Shown: positions 1-6,741 of the stretch, piece by piece | How positions within the stretch are numbered: the stretch's first letter is position 1 | Layout of the letters: the number at the start of each line of letters is the position of its first letter | Virus record (IMG/VR): IMGVR_UViG_3300031857_001060 | Location: 1-28,127 of that record | Direction: 5' to 3' (one strand) | DNA from: a virus | DNA length: 28,127 bases | Notes under the pieces: generated by a model | What the model was told of the DNA's origin: nothing | Databases searched by the model: none | What the model saw: only the letters and a program-made list of their open reading frames with translations | Program-made: the position numbers and the translations under genes

Positions 1-142
1 ATATAGAATCTCCGTTAATTGTTTTGATATTATCACCTGATACCAATGTATCCTGCTTACCATTTCTCCCCTGGTTAACAGCTTCACCGAATAGATCAGA
101 TAGATCATCCGGGCTCATTGGATATTTAGTAGGCTTAATCAT
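1..142 (-). CDS. Tail fibre/receptor-binding-like protein, N-terminal part only
   Basis: The first 47 codons are visible and the gene runs off the left edge. The start is ATG at 142. An ATG seven bases further upstream (149) opens only a 4-codon frame and is discarded. The visible segment is polar and ends in NIKTINGDSI. This resembles the IKTING(x)S(I/L) motif that I know from the N-terminal, virion-attached ends of phage tail-fibre and collar proteins. Its place as the last visible gene of the morphogenesis region, after portal and connector, fits a host-recognition gene. The receptor-binding part lies outside the window, so the call rests on one short motif plus position. Confidence 0.5.
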   Translation of the reverse strand, partial: MIKPTKYPMSPDDLSDLFGEAVNQGRNGKQDTLVSGDNIKTINGDSI

Positions 143-188
143 TTGCCATTATTCTTAGTTAAGTAAGTTAGTAGTTTCTTTACGTTAG

Positions 189-214
189 TAGGCTTCGGCC
201 TATTTTGCTTTTTT
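189..214 (+). terminator. Rho-independent terminator-like hairpin reading on the plus strand
   Basis: TAGGC (189-193) and GCCTA (198-202) form a perfect stem around a TTCG tetraloop, closed C(UUCG)G. It is followed on the plus strand by a T-rich tract (203-214, ten T of twelve). The orientation is opposite to every gene seen here. On the minus strand the same hairpin has no U tail and would only mark the end of the connector gene, whose stop codon overlaps the T tract. Confidence 0.45.
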
Positions 215-953
215 ACAGCACCCATCCTATGTTATAATTGTTAGTATCTGGATACATATCCCCGTTAGAATTCTGATTATATTCTGGGAATAGGTTATTA
301 TTAAAGCAGAGATAATCAATCATTCTCTCAGTGTAGTGCTGAGCTATCTGCCGTTGCTTATCAATCAATAGATCTAGCTCTGCCTTCTCAATAGTATTAG
401 CATTCTCGCTAGTATGCTTGAATATCCCCTTGTTAGCTATTGTATATGCTGCGAATGGTAGGTATTCCACCATGGCCCAATGTATTAGGGATGGCTTAAC
501 ATAGGTATTAAGTAGTGTACTATATGGTACCTGAATCTCATCAATGGCATTGATAGTGATAGTAGCATTATTATTACCTGTTGCAATAGTCAAAACATCT
601 CCAGCAGTATATCCTGTACCTGCAGTGCTCACAGTGTAAGATACTACTGCATTCCCTGCTGTAACTATATCCACTCCAAAACCATTACCGCTACCACCTG
701 TACACGCTATCCCTGTTAGGTTAGTATATCCTGTACCTCCTGCAGTTAATGTGGTAGTAGTAGGTACCCCTGTATTACTCACAGTATTAAGAATATCATT
801 CTTTAGCTTATTGAATAGCTGTGTACCTAGGTAATTCTGCAGGTGAATATCCTGTGCTACCTTAATCCATTGGATAAAGTTATCAGTATCCACGTTACCA
901 TTGGTAGCTGTGAACTTAACTAGATCCTGTCTTGTTATGAATAGTGCTTCCAT
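213..953 (-). CDS. Head-tail connector (DUF6712-like) with a Gly-rich insertion
   Basis: This 246-residue protein has an N-terminal helical segment (about residues 5-58) and a C-terminal helical segment (about 140-225). I recognise both as the DUF6712-like connector family of Bacteroidota phages, expected to sit on the portal ring as an adaptor. Between them, roughly residues 62-138, is a stretch rich in Gly, Thr and Ser with two similar units (GGTGYT and GTGYTAGD). It reads like a small beta-rich repeat domain rather than the helical connector fold. The start ATG shares one base with the portal stop codon, so translation is probably coupled to portal. The family call comes from memory of the ends; the insertion is directly visible. 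Confidence 0.65.
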   Translation of the reverse strand: MEALFITRQDLVKFTATNGNVDTDNFIQWIKVAQDIHLQNYLGTQLFNKLKNDILNTVSNTGVPTTTTLTAGGTGYTNLTGIACTGGSGNGFGVDIVTAGNAVVSYTVSTAGTGYTAGDVLTIATGNNNATITINAIDEIQVPYSTLLNTYVKPSLIHWAMVEYLPFAAYTIANKGIFKHTSENANTIEKAELDLLIDKQRQIAQHYTERMIDYLCFNNNLFPEYNQNSNGDMYPDTNNYNIGWVL

Positions 954-2815
954 TATTTATTATAATCTGGGTGATGTCCATTATTAGGCATATCTATCGG
1001 AGGAGTATTAGCATCTCCTGATCCTGTTGGATTAGGTAGGTAGCTCTTAGGAATAGATGCTACCTGCTCAGATGAGCTCAGTGCTTTATCAGGCCGATAG
1101 GTGCCATCAGTATTTTTCTTTAATCTATATAGCTGCTCAGTCCAGAAATGTCCACAATTTACCCCTCCTTTGAATTTGAATAAATCATATGGCTGTCCTT
1201 TGTGCCCTAGCTCCTCATTCACTCCTGCTCTACTTGCAGCATCTATATCCTCTAATCTGTATACTACTCCATTGTTAGTACGTCTCATCATTTGTTTACA
1301 GAAGTCCCGGCTGTTATCCTTATTGTATCTTTCAGAGTATCTATATCTTACCTTATATACACTCTTATCTAGGTAGCTGAATCCATTAGGATTACTCTTA
1401 ATGAATCCGCTTAACTTCTCCAGGATAGTTTCTTTAGGCTTAATCATGCGAGTAGCCCACTCTTCTGTGCTGTCATTCTTATTGGACCATTCTCTCTCAT
1501 CTACCAGCTCCCATTCATCATCATCATTGTGCTCCCCTGATAGATTATCTAGTACATTATATAGCACCTCATCAGATACATCCTCTTTCTTTAGCTGTAC
1601 AGGTACAGGTTTCAATCCCACTAATGCTCTAATCTCATCTGCTGTCATTGATTCTAGCACCTTGTTAGCTACTAATGGGCTCATCACATTGATAGCATCA
1701 GTAACTTTAGTAGCCTCATCCGTAGTAGTTAGATCACCCTGTGCATCTAATGGGTTTAATGTTTCAAAATATAGCTTTAATGCTATGCCATTATAGGCTA
1801 GAATCTTATCGAATGCATCTAGCATCACCTCCTGAAGTGGAGTAATTACCATGTTATTGAATAGAATAGCACTATTTTTGAGCTCATCTGCATTAGCACT
1901 GAATCCTGTAGTAGTAGCTATCCCAAATAATAGCGGAGATGTTACGTTATGACCTATTAATATCTTACGTACACATTCCTCAGATAGGTATTTATACAGC
2001 TCAGGAGCCTGCTCTACTGGCATATTCTCAATGGTAGCTGCAGTTTCTTTAGATGTGTTGAATGATACCACTAACTTATCACCCTGTGGGCCTGTTAGCT
2101 TATTCATGATATCACTCTTTATCATCTGCTGCTGCTCCTCAGATGGCACCCCATTATTAAAGTTAATGATAGTGCTAGGGCTGAATGAGCTCTTAACCAG
2201 GTTAATCATATAATCAGATGTCTCCTCCTCCAATACGGCATATGGAAGGGCCCCCTGGTAATCTGGATAGGAATAGTATTTCATCCCCACTGAATAGGGC
2301 TTAACGTATAGTATCTCTATCTCATCCTTAGATGTGCCGAATGCAGCTATTCTCTTAGGTGCAAATTTTCTAATATCACCCCAGTTATCGGAGTAGTAGT
2401 ATCCTGTTACCTCACCCTCCTCATTACATTTCTCAGCTCTTAATAGATGTACAGGGATGTGATGTACCTTAGCTATCTTTTTATGGTCCTTAGTGTATAG
2501 TACCTGGATAGCGAACTGCCCCATCATTTTGAAATCTAGGGCCATCATTCTCACATCATCCTTCTCAAATAGGCTCATCATCTGTGCATACTCGTTAGGT
2601 TTCTTTCCTGCATCTAGAGCTCTTAATCCTTTACCGTAGATTAATCTAGCTACGTTATTGATCACTGCAGAATTGGTAGTGCTGTTGATGTATCTATCTA
2701 GTAACCACTGGAAGTGCTGATTATCCTCCCCATATTCCACCCATGAATCTCTTTTAGATTCCTTTATTACAGGTGGTTGATAGGCTGCTAGATTAATTAC
2801 GTGTATATTATCCAT
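953..2815 (-). CDS. Portal protein with a C-terminal Cys/His-containing extension
   Basis: The product (620 residues) should form the dodecameric ring at the capsid vertex through which DNA is packaged. The first 420 residues follow the portal pattern: an early aromatic clip region, a YGKG segment near residue 60, and a long central alpha/beta part with the GIATTTGFSANADE region near residue 300. From about residue 440 to 580 there is an extra segment with a basic YKVRYRY strand, DFCKQMM, and FKGGVNCGHFW near 548-558. Bacteroidota phages carry similar segments on morphogenesis proteins. The last 40 residues are Pro/Asn-rich. It lies directly before the connector gene and well downstream of capsid, an unusual order. 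Confidence 0.8.
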   Translation of the reverse strand: MDNIHVINLAAYQPPVIKESKRDSWVEYGEDNQHFQWLLDRYINSTTNSAVINNVARLIYGKGLRALDAGKKPNEYAQMMSLFEKDDVRMMALDFKMMGQFAIQVLYTKDHKKIAKVHHIPVHLLRAEKCNEEGEVTGYYYSDNWGDIRKFAPKRIAAFGTSKDEIEILYVKPYSVGMKYYSYPDYQGALPYAVLEEETSDYMINLVKSSFSPSTIINFNNGVPSEEQQQMIKSDIMNKLTGPQGDKLVVSFNTSKETAATIENMPVEQAPELYKYLSEECVRKILIGHNVTSPLLFGIATTTGFSANADELKNSAILFNNMVITPLQEVMLDAFDKILAYNGIALKLYFETLNPLDAQGDLTTTDEATKVTDAINVMSPLVANKVLESMTADEIRALVGLKPVPVQLKKEDVSDEVLYNVLDNLSGEHNDDDEWELVDEREWSNKNDSTEEWATRMIKPKETILEKLSGFIKSNPNGFSYLDKSVYKVRYRYSERYNKDNSRDFCKQMMRRTNNGVVYRLEDIDAASRAGVNEELGHKGQPYDLFKFKGGVNCGHFWTEQLYRLKKNTDGTYRPDKALSSSEQVASIPKSYLPNPTGSGDANTPPIDMPNNGHHPDYNK

Positions 2816-2816
2816 A

Positions 2817-3152
2817 TTAGTACATTAAAAAGTCATTTGTGGTGGTATTAGATACATACCCCTGTGCATTAGGTGAATAGTTAGCAGCTACCTGAGCAGT
2901 GCAGAATATCCTATCCCTGTATACTTCATCACCGGATACATCCTTTAATACCATTCTATAGTAGTGCCCCTCAATACAGCTTAATGTTACCTCTATCTCA
3001 TCAGCATAATCACCTGGAGTATAGTTAATGATCACCACAGGTACCTCTATATTAGTACTCTCATCTGTGATATACATAGTATCCACAGTACTCTCTCTAG
3101 GAATGAACTTTAAGAATTGTGGATTAACTGAATCAGTGCTAACTACTATCAT
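2817..3152 (-). CDS. Small virion-associated protein of unknown function
   Basis: About 111 residues, probably beta-rich, with alternating hydrophobic positions and the phrase GHYYRMVLKD followed by YRDRIFCT. I recognise this pattern from uncharacterised proteins in head-gene clusters of Bacteroidota phages but know no function. The frame is open up to a TTG at 3167, but that codon lies inside the TGAGTTAT motif of the putative late promoter. I therefore choose the ATG at 3152, six bases after that motif. It is separated from portal by a single base, so the two are very likely one transcription unit starting just upstream. It could be a neck or decoration protein. Confidence 0.6.
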   Translation of the reverse strand: MIVVSTDSVNPQFLKFIPRESTVDTMYITDESTNIEVPVVIINYTPGDYADEIEVTLSCIEGHYYRMVLKDVSGDEVYRDRIFCTAQVAANYSPNAQGYVSNTTTNDFLMY

Positions 3153-3158
3153 ATAGAT

Positions 3159-3182
3159 ATAACTCAATAAGTTAAAAATTGT
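3159..3182 (-). promoter_or_regulatory. Putative phage late promoter (a), before the portal unit
   Basis: On the minus strand TGAGTTAT occupies 3166-3159 and ACA begins at 3182, exactly 16 nt upstream. The chosen ATG (3152) follows after six bases. It lies directly downstream of a terminator-like hairpin, as expected for the start of a new transcription unit. Three other late genes show the same two elements at the same spacing. Confidence 0.5.
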
Positions 3183-3183
3183 T

Positions 3184-3214
3184 TCTAAAAAGAAAGGGGA
3201 GCTAATGCCCCCCT
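3184..3214 (-). terminator. Terminator after the putative tail-tube gene
   Basis: On the minus strand AGGGGGGC (3214-3207), loop ATTA and GCTCCCCT (3202-3195) form an 8-bp stem with one G·U pair, followed by TTCTTTTTAGA. It falls 30 bases after the stop at 3244. A 17-bp core of this hairpin is identical to the terminator at 23326-23351. Confidence 0.75.
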
Positions 3215-3243
3215 CCCAATATAGCGAAAACCCCTTAACGCTA

Positions 3244-3837
3244 TTAAGCAGTTACTAAAGTAGGATTCCCTAACAAAGTAAGTAAATCAACCTCAGTAGT
3301 ACAATCTAAGAAATTGGCAGGCTTTTCCTCCATGGCTTCAAAAGTTAATTGATAACCATTAAAATCACCATACGCAACTCCAGAATTAACACTACCAGCA
3401 GTAGCATCACATCCTCTGTATAGACCAGCTAAAAAGAATTGGTTACCATTGGTACGTACCACAATATGTGGACGGCCATAAGCTAAGATCTTGAATTGTT
3501 TGTGGAATACAGGATCCTGTCTTTTTAATTGTACAGTTAATGTCTGAGTAAAGAATGTAGTACCATTATCACGTGATGTGTTAACAGTGGTATCAAATCC
3601 ATTCTGCCCCTTTAACTCATACTTATAGATCTCTGAAGTTAATGCTGGAGCAATAGGTGATAAAGCAATACCAGTGATCTGATCCTCAAATCCTAGAGTA
3701 GTATCATAAGTTACATCCCCACCTCCTGCTACAGGATCTGGGTTAAAGTTACCGAAGTTAATGAAGTAGATAGCCTGGATTCCAGATATACTATCTTTAC
3801 ATTGCTCGGTACGTCCGTTTGAAATTATACAAGCCAT
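3244..3837 (-). CDS. Putative major tail tube protein
   Basis: The 197-residue product is beta-rich, with few charged patches and a Gly/Asn-rich texture. The segments RPHIVVRTNGNQFFLAG (about 126-142) and GDFNGYQLTFEAMEEKPANF near 157-176 are the most family-like. I recall proteins with this layout as tail-tube or major tail proteins of Bacteroidota siphoviruses, which polymerise around the tape measure. It sits between the major capsid gene and the portal unit rather than beside the tape measure, and is bracketed by two strong hairpins, which fits a highly expressed structural gene. A capsid decoration protein is the main alternative. The start follows an A-rich leader without Shine-Dalgarno sequence. 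Confidence 0.5.
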   Translation of the reverse strand: MACIISNGRTEQCKDSISGIQAIYFINFGNFNPDPVAGGGDVTYDTTLGFEDQITGIALSPIAPALTSEIYKYELKGQNGFDTTVNTSRDNGTTFFTQTLTVQLKRQDPVFHKQFKILAYGRPHIVVRTNGNQFFLAGLYRGCDATAGSVNSGVAYGDFNGYQLTFEAMEEKPANFLDCTTEVDLLTLLGNPTLVTA

Positions 3838-3848
3838 TTTTATTTTTT

Positions 3849-3876
3849 ATTAAAGGGGAGCAGTTACCCACTCCCC
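3849..3876 (-). terminator. Terminator/attenuator hairpin after the major capsid gene
   Basis: On the minus strand GGGGAG (3876-3871) and CTCCCC (3860-3855) pair. The inner T·G, G·T and G-C pairs close a GTAA tetraloop, giving nine pairs in all. The following bases TTTAAT form only a weak U tail. It lies between the capsid stop and the tail-tube start and could attenuate read-through or stabilise capsid mRNA. Confidence 0.6.
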
Positions 3877-3890
3877 ATGATTATTTTATA

Positions 3891-4856
3891 TTAGTTAGCA
3901 GAGTTAACAATACCGTAAGTTACGATATCCTCAACAACTCCATACTGAGCACCACCAGCCATACGCATGATAACACGTACATTTTGTGATCCATCAATAT
4001 CAGACATATCAATAACCTTAACTTCATTCATATCAGATAAGATAGAAGTACCAAAGAATAGGTTATCAGTAGTAGTAGCGATAGCAGTGTTAGAAGCTAA
4101 TCCTGGTGCCCAGAAAATCTCAACTCCATCAATGCTCAAAGATCCGTTATTGTACCACTGAGTAGATTGGTTATTAACCCCTGTACCTGGAGTAACAGCA
4201 GCAGATGCACCTGATACAGTAGAGAATCCACCTAATGCACGTACATATGCCTTAGCAATGTTAGTAGATACATAGATACGTAGGTTAGGATTACCATAAA
4301 GTGCAGCAGGAATTGCATCAACAATCTTACCTAATTCTACTACTACGTTCAAAGCAGTTACAGTAGTACCAGTTACCTCCTGAGCTACAGGAAGTGCAGC
4401 ATCCAATGCAACTAAAGTAGAGATACCATCAAATGATCCAGAAGTACCAGTAGCACCTGTCCAGAATGCTGTCTCAACGTTAGCAGCAACTTTATCAGAT
4501 ACGTGAGCAATAACGAAATCAGCGAATGATTTAGGTAAAGTTTTGAATGAAGAGAATCCCATCTCAGCAGCTTGCCATGTAGAGAAAAAATCTTTCTTAC
4601 ATAACTCTAAATTCACCTGTAGATCTTTAGTAGTTAATACTTTCTCAGTTAATGTAACTGTAGATAGATCAGAGAATGCACAGCTAGAGTTTTTCAAAAT
4701 TGCATCTGTAGAAACTTTTTGAATAACTTGCTTGTAATGTACATTAGGAAGTACAGTTACTCCACCATTCTCAATGGTAGGAGCAGATAATAGAGCTGCA
4801 GATACATATTTCCCTGCAAACTCACCAGCATAAGTGGTTGTAATTGAAGTAGCCAT
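3891..4856 (-). CDS. Major capsid protein (HK97-fold type)
   Basis: This 321-residue protein should be the capsid subunit. It follows a scaffold-like gene, has the length and Ala/Thr/Val/Gly-rich composition usual for HK97-type capsid proteins, and lacks recognisable enzyme motifs. The N-terminal 60 residues are polar and flexible. The middle contains the helix-rich KKDFFSTWQAAEMGFSSF and FADFVIAHVSDKVAANVETA segments (around 85-132), like the long spine helix region. The end (RMAGGAQYGVVEDIVTYG) resembles the closing strand of this fold. The start follows an A-rich leader, suiting strong A-dependent initiation in Bacteroidota. Maturation by the upstream XkdF-like protease is likely but no cleavage site can be assigned. 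Confidence 0.85.
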   Translation of the reverse strand: MATSITTTYAGEFAGKYVSAALLSAPTIENGGVTVLPNVHYKQVIQKVSTDAILKNSSCAFSDLSTVTLTEKVLTTKDLQVNLELCKKDFFSTWQAAEMGFSSFKTLPKSFADFVIAHVSDKVAANVETAFWTGATGTSGSFDGISTLVALDAALPVAQEVTGTTVTALNVVVELGKIVDAIPAALYGNPNLRIYVSTNIAKAYVRALGGFSTVSGASAAVTPGTGVNNQSTQWYNNGSLSIDGVEIFWAPGLASNTAIATTTDNLFFGTSILSDMNEVKVIDMSDIDGSQNVRVIMRMAGGAQYGVVEDIVTYGIVNSAN

Positions 4857-4874
4857 TTTTTGTTTTTTGTTTTA

Positions 4875-5474
4875 TTAATTGTTTAATTTATTTAAGATAC
4901 GATCCATAGTAGATTCTCTTCTGTTAGCTCCCCACTGGAAGTTAGCTGTAGGATTCTCTTTCTCTGGATTATGAGCTATAGGCTTAGCAGCAGGCTCATC
5001 AATTACTGGTGCCTCTTCTACTACAGGCTGCTCAGATAATTGTGCTTTCAATGCTTCATTCTCTGCCTTTAACTCTTCGATTTTACTGAATAACATCTCC
5101 TCAACTTGAGATTTGATTATCTTTTTAGGTTGAGCTGCAGGAGCCTCTTCAGACATCATTGGGGCCTCAGCTTCAGGAGCTTCAGGAGCCTCAACTTCTA
5201 CCTCTACCTCAGGAGCTTGCTCCTCTTCTTTCTCCTTAATCTCAGCAATAACTCCCTCAGTAGCTACTACTAACATTCTGCCATCCTCTAGCTCATACTC
5301 ACCAACAGGTAAAGCAATACGCTGCTCATCCTCAGTAACAATAAATACTTCCATACCTGGCTCGAATGCATCAGCCTCTAGTACAGTTACTCCATCCATT
5401 AACTTCATGGATGCCAGCTCCACCTTCTCCATTCCGAGAAGTGCAGAGATACGTGATAAAATTGATTCTTTCAT
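4875..5474 (-). CDS. Capsid scaffolding-like acidic protein
   Basis: 199 residues in three parts. A compact beta-rich N-terminus covers about 1-82. A strongly acidic Glu/Ala/Pro/Val linker covers about 83-118. A coiled-coil segment around residues 125-147 (MLFSKIEELKAENEALKAQL) leads to a basic tail ending RRESTMDRILNKLNN. An acidic, partly coiled protein with a basic C-terminus encoded directly before the capsid gene matches the scaffolding role, where the tail binds capsid subunits during prohead assembly. The gene begins 12 bases after a TGAGTTAT motif, so it may open the head transcription unit. The function is inferred from position and composition. Confidence 0.6.
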   Translation of the reverse strand: MKESILSRISALLGMEKVELASMKLMDGVTVLEADAFEPGMEVFIVTEDEQRIALPVGEYELEDGRMLVVATEGVIAEIKEKEEEQAPEVEVEVEAPEAPEAEAPMMSEEAPAAQPKKIIKSQVEEMLFSKIEELKAENEALKAQLSEQPVVEEAPVIDEPAAKPIAHNPEKENPTANFQWGANRRESTMDRILNKLNN

Positions 5475-5486
5475 GTTTTTTTATGT

Positions 5487-5510
5487 ATAACTCATTAATT
5501 AATACTCTGT
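5487..5510 (-). promoter_or_regulatory. Putative phage late promoter (c), before scaffold and capsid
   Basis: On the minus strand TGAGTTAT is at 5494-5487 and ACA starts at 5510, 16 nt upstream. The scaffold ATG (5474) is 12 bases downstream through an A-rich leader. The element lies almost entirely in the 43-bp gap before the scaffold gene. Confidence 0.5.
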
Positions 5511-5517
5511 TCCATTT

Positions 5518-5700
5518 TTAGTTAATCTGCCTAACCTGTACTATGTTAGTGATGTTACCCGGATTATCTGTAGTGATATCTCCAATACCCTGTGCCTGCA
5601 GTGATCCATCACAGCATTTAGCAGAATACTTCCCATCCTTACATAGGCACCCTCTCTTGCCACCCTTAGGTGAGCTCTTGCTTTGTTTTACGTTACTCAT
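5518..5700 (-). CDS. Small Cys-containing head-region protein
   Basis: 60 residues. The N-terminal 18 are basic and Ser/Lys/Gly-rich, followed by a cysteine cluster GCLCKDGKYSAKCCDG (18-33) and a polar tail. Four closely spaced cysteines suggest a metal site or disulfides. I recognise the CLCKDG...CCDG pattern as recurring in head-gene clusters of Bacteroidota phages, without known function. Its ATG overlaps the stop of the preceding 47-residue gene as ATGA, so the two are translationally coupled. Confidence 0.6.
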   Translation of the reverse strand: MSNVKQSKSSPKGGKRGCLCKDGKYSAKCCDGSLQAQGIGDITTDNPGNITNIVQVRQIN

Positions 5701-5840
5701 TTTCCTTGTCCTTTATATAGTTTAATGTAATTTCTAGCCCCTTTCATATTGGATGCCTTGCATTTAGAATGAATCCCTGGCCTTTTTTTCCTGGGCTTTC
5801 TCACAAATGATATTCCTGTGGATGCTTTAACCTTCGCCAT
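5697..5840 (-). CDS. Small highly basic protein between protease and scaffold genes
   Basis: 47 residues starting at ATG 5840, with about 16 Lys/Arg and two His. Notable are RKPRKKRPGIHSKCKAS (14-30) and the end NYIKLYKGQGK. I recall the RKKRPGxHxKxK...NYxKxYxGQG layout as a conserved tiny protein in many Bacteroidota phages. It overlaps the end of the XkdF-like gene by 14 bases and couples to the next gene by ATGA. Its charge suggests DNA or RNA binding, perhaps in the capsid interior, but this is a guess. Coding status is supported by the overlaps and the familiar pattern. Confidence 0.65.
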   Translation of the reverse strand: MAKVKASTGISFVRKPRKKRPGIHSKCKASNMKGARNYIKLYKGQGK

Positions 5841-6741
5841 TCTGATCTATTTTAGATTTAGCCCAATTCAATGCAGCCTTACCTCCCCATAGTAGGTAGC
5901 TTATATATCCACAATCATTTGAATCTCCCTGATCATAATATACCTCAGCTCTGGATAGGTAGCTGTACATTCTCTTAATGGTTTCCATGCTCACTGCCTC
6001 ACCATTAGCTAACTGCTGTGCTCTAATCTTACCTACCTGAGTAGCACATTTATTCCCATTTCTTTCATTCAATGCTATGCCTCTCTGTGCATTCCTTCTA
6101 ACTACAGATGGGTAATCATTATAGCTCTCCTCTTCTAACTGCTGGCCCTTTAGTACCTTCTTAATCTGCTCTATCAGGTATTCCTTCTCCTCATCCATAG
6201 TTTTACGCATAGAAGTTTCCATAGCCATCTCATACTTATCTGCGAAGTATCCCTCTATACTGAATCCCTTAACTTCGCCATCCTTTACTTTTTTCCATAC
6301 ATCCGGATTATTAACCTTCATGCTTATCATCCATGTACCTTTAGGTAGTGAGAATCCATAGGCTGCACTCTTATCTTTTTCAGGGTTATCAATTATCCAG
6401 GATTCCACTACAGTCATTCCATCTATTTCTTTATCATGCTCATAGGTAGCCTTCTGATGGTTGCTGTTTATGAAAAACATTTCACTGGCTTTTCTCACTG
6501 TATCCTCACTGAAGTAGATATAGAATTCCCCATGCTTAGGATTCTTTCTATATATCTGCTTATTAGGAATCAATGCAGGCCCCATGAGTAGCTTTTTTTC
6601 CTTATCTACTGTAGCTAGCTCTATAGATTCCTTACTTAATTTGATAAAGTTTTCCTCTATGGCAGGATCCTCTACTACGGATACAGCATATACTCCCATC
6701 TCTTTATCCTTTTCATCCAGGATCAATTCAATTATTTTCAT
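5827..6741 (-). CDS. XkdF-like prohead protease with an extra C-terminal domain
   Basis: 304 residues. Residues 1-170 match the XkdF/Peptidase_S78_2 layout: an N-terminal SVVEDPAIEENFIKL segment near 21-35, a His in ATYEHD (H102) and a Ser in GFSIEGYF (S161). These are the candidate catalytic His and Ser of this serine protease family, which trims scaffold and capsid proteins during maturation. Residues about 205-300 form a separate helical domain (QVGKIRAQQLANGEAVS, MYSYLSRAEVYY, LLWGGKAALNWA) that I also know from the ends of other phage prohead proteases. Its place two genes before scaffold fits. The start shares one base with the tape-measure stop. Confidence 0.8.
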   Translation of the reverse strand: MKIIELILDEKDKEMGVYAVSVVEDPAIEENFIKLSKESIELATVDKEKKLLMGPALIPNKQIYRKNPKHGEFYIYFSEDTVRKASEMFFINSNHQKATYEHDKEIDGMTVVESWIIDNPEKDKSAAYGFSLPKGTWMISMKVNNPDVWKKVKDGEVKGFSIEGYFADKYEMAMETSMRKTMDEEKEYLIEQIKKVLKGQQLEEESYNDYPSVVRRNAQRGIALNERNGNKCATQVGKIRAQQLANGEAVSMETIKRMYSYLSRAEVYYDQGDSNDCGYISYLLWGGKAALNWAKSKIDQNGEG

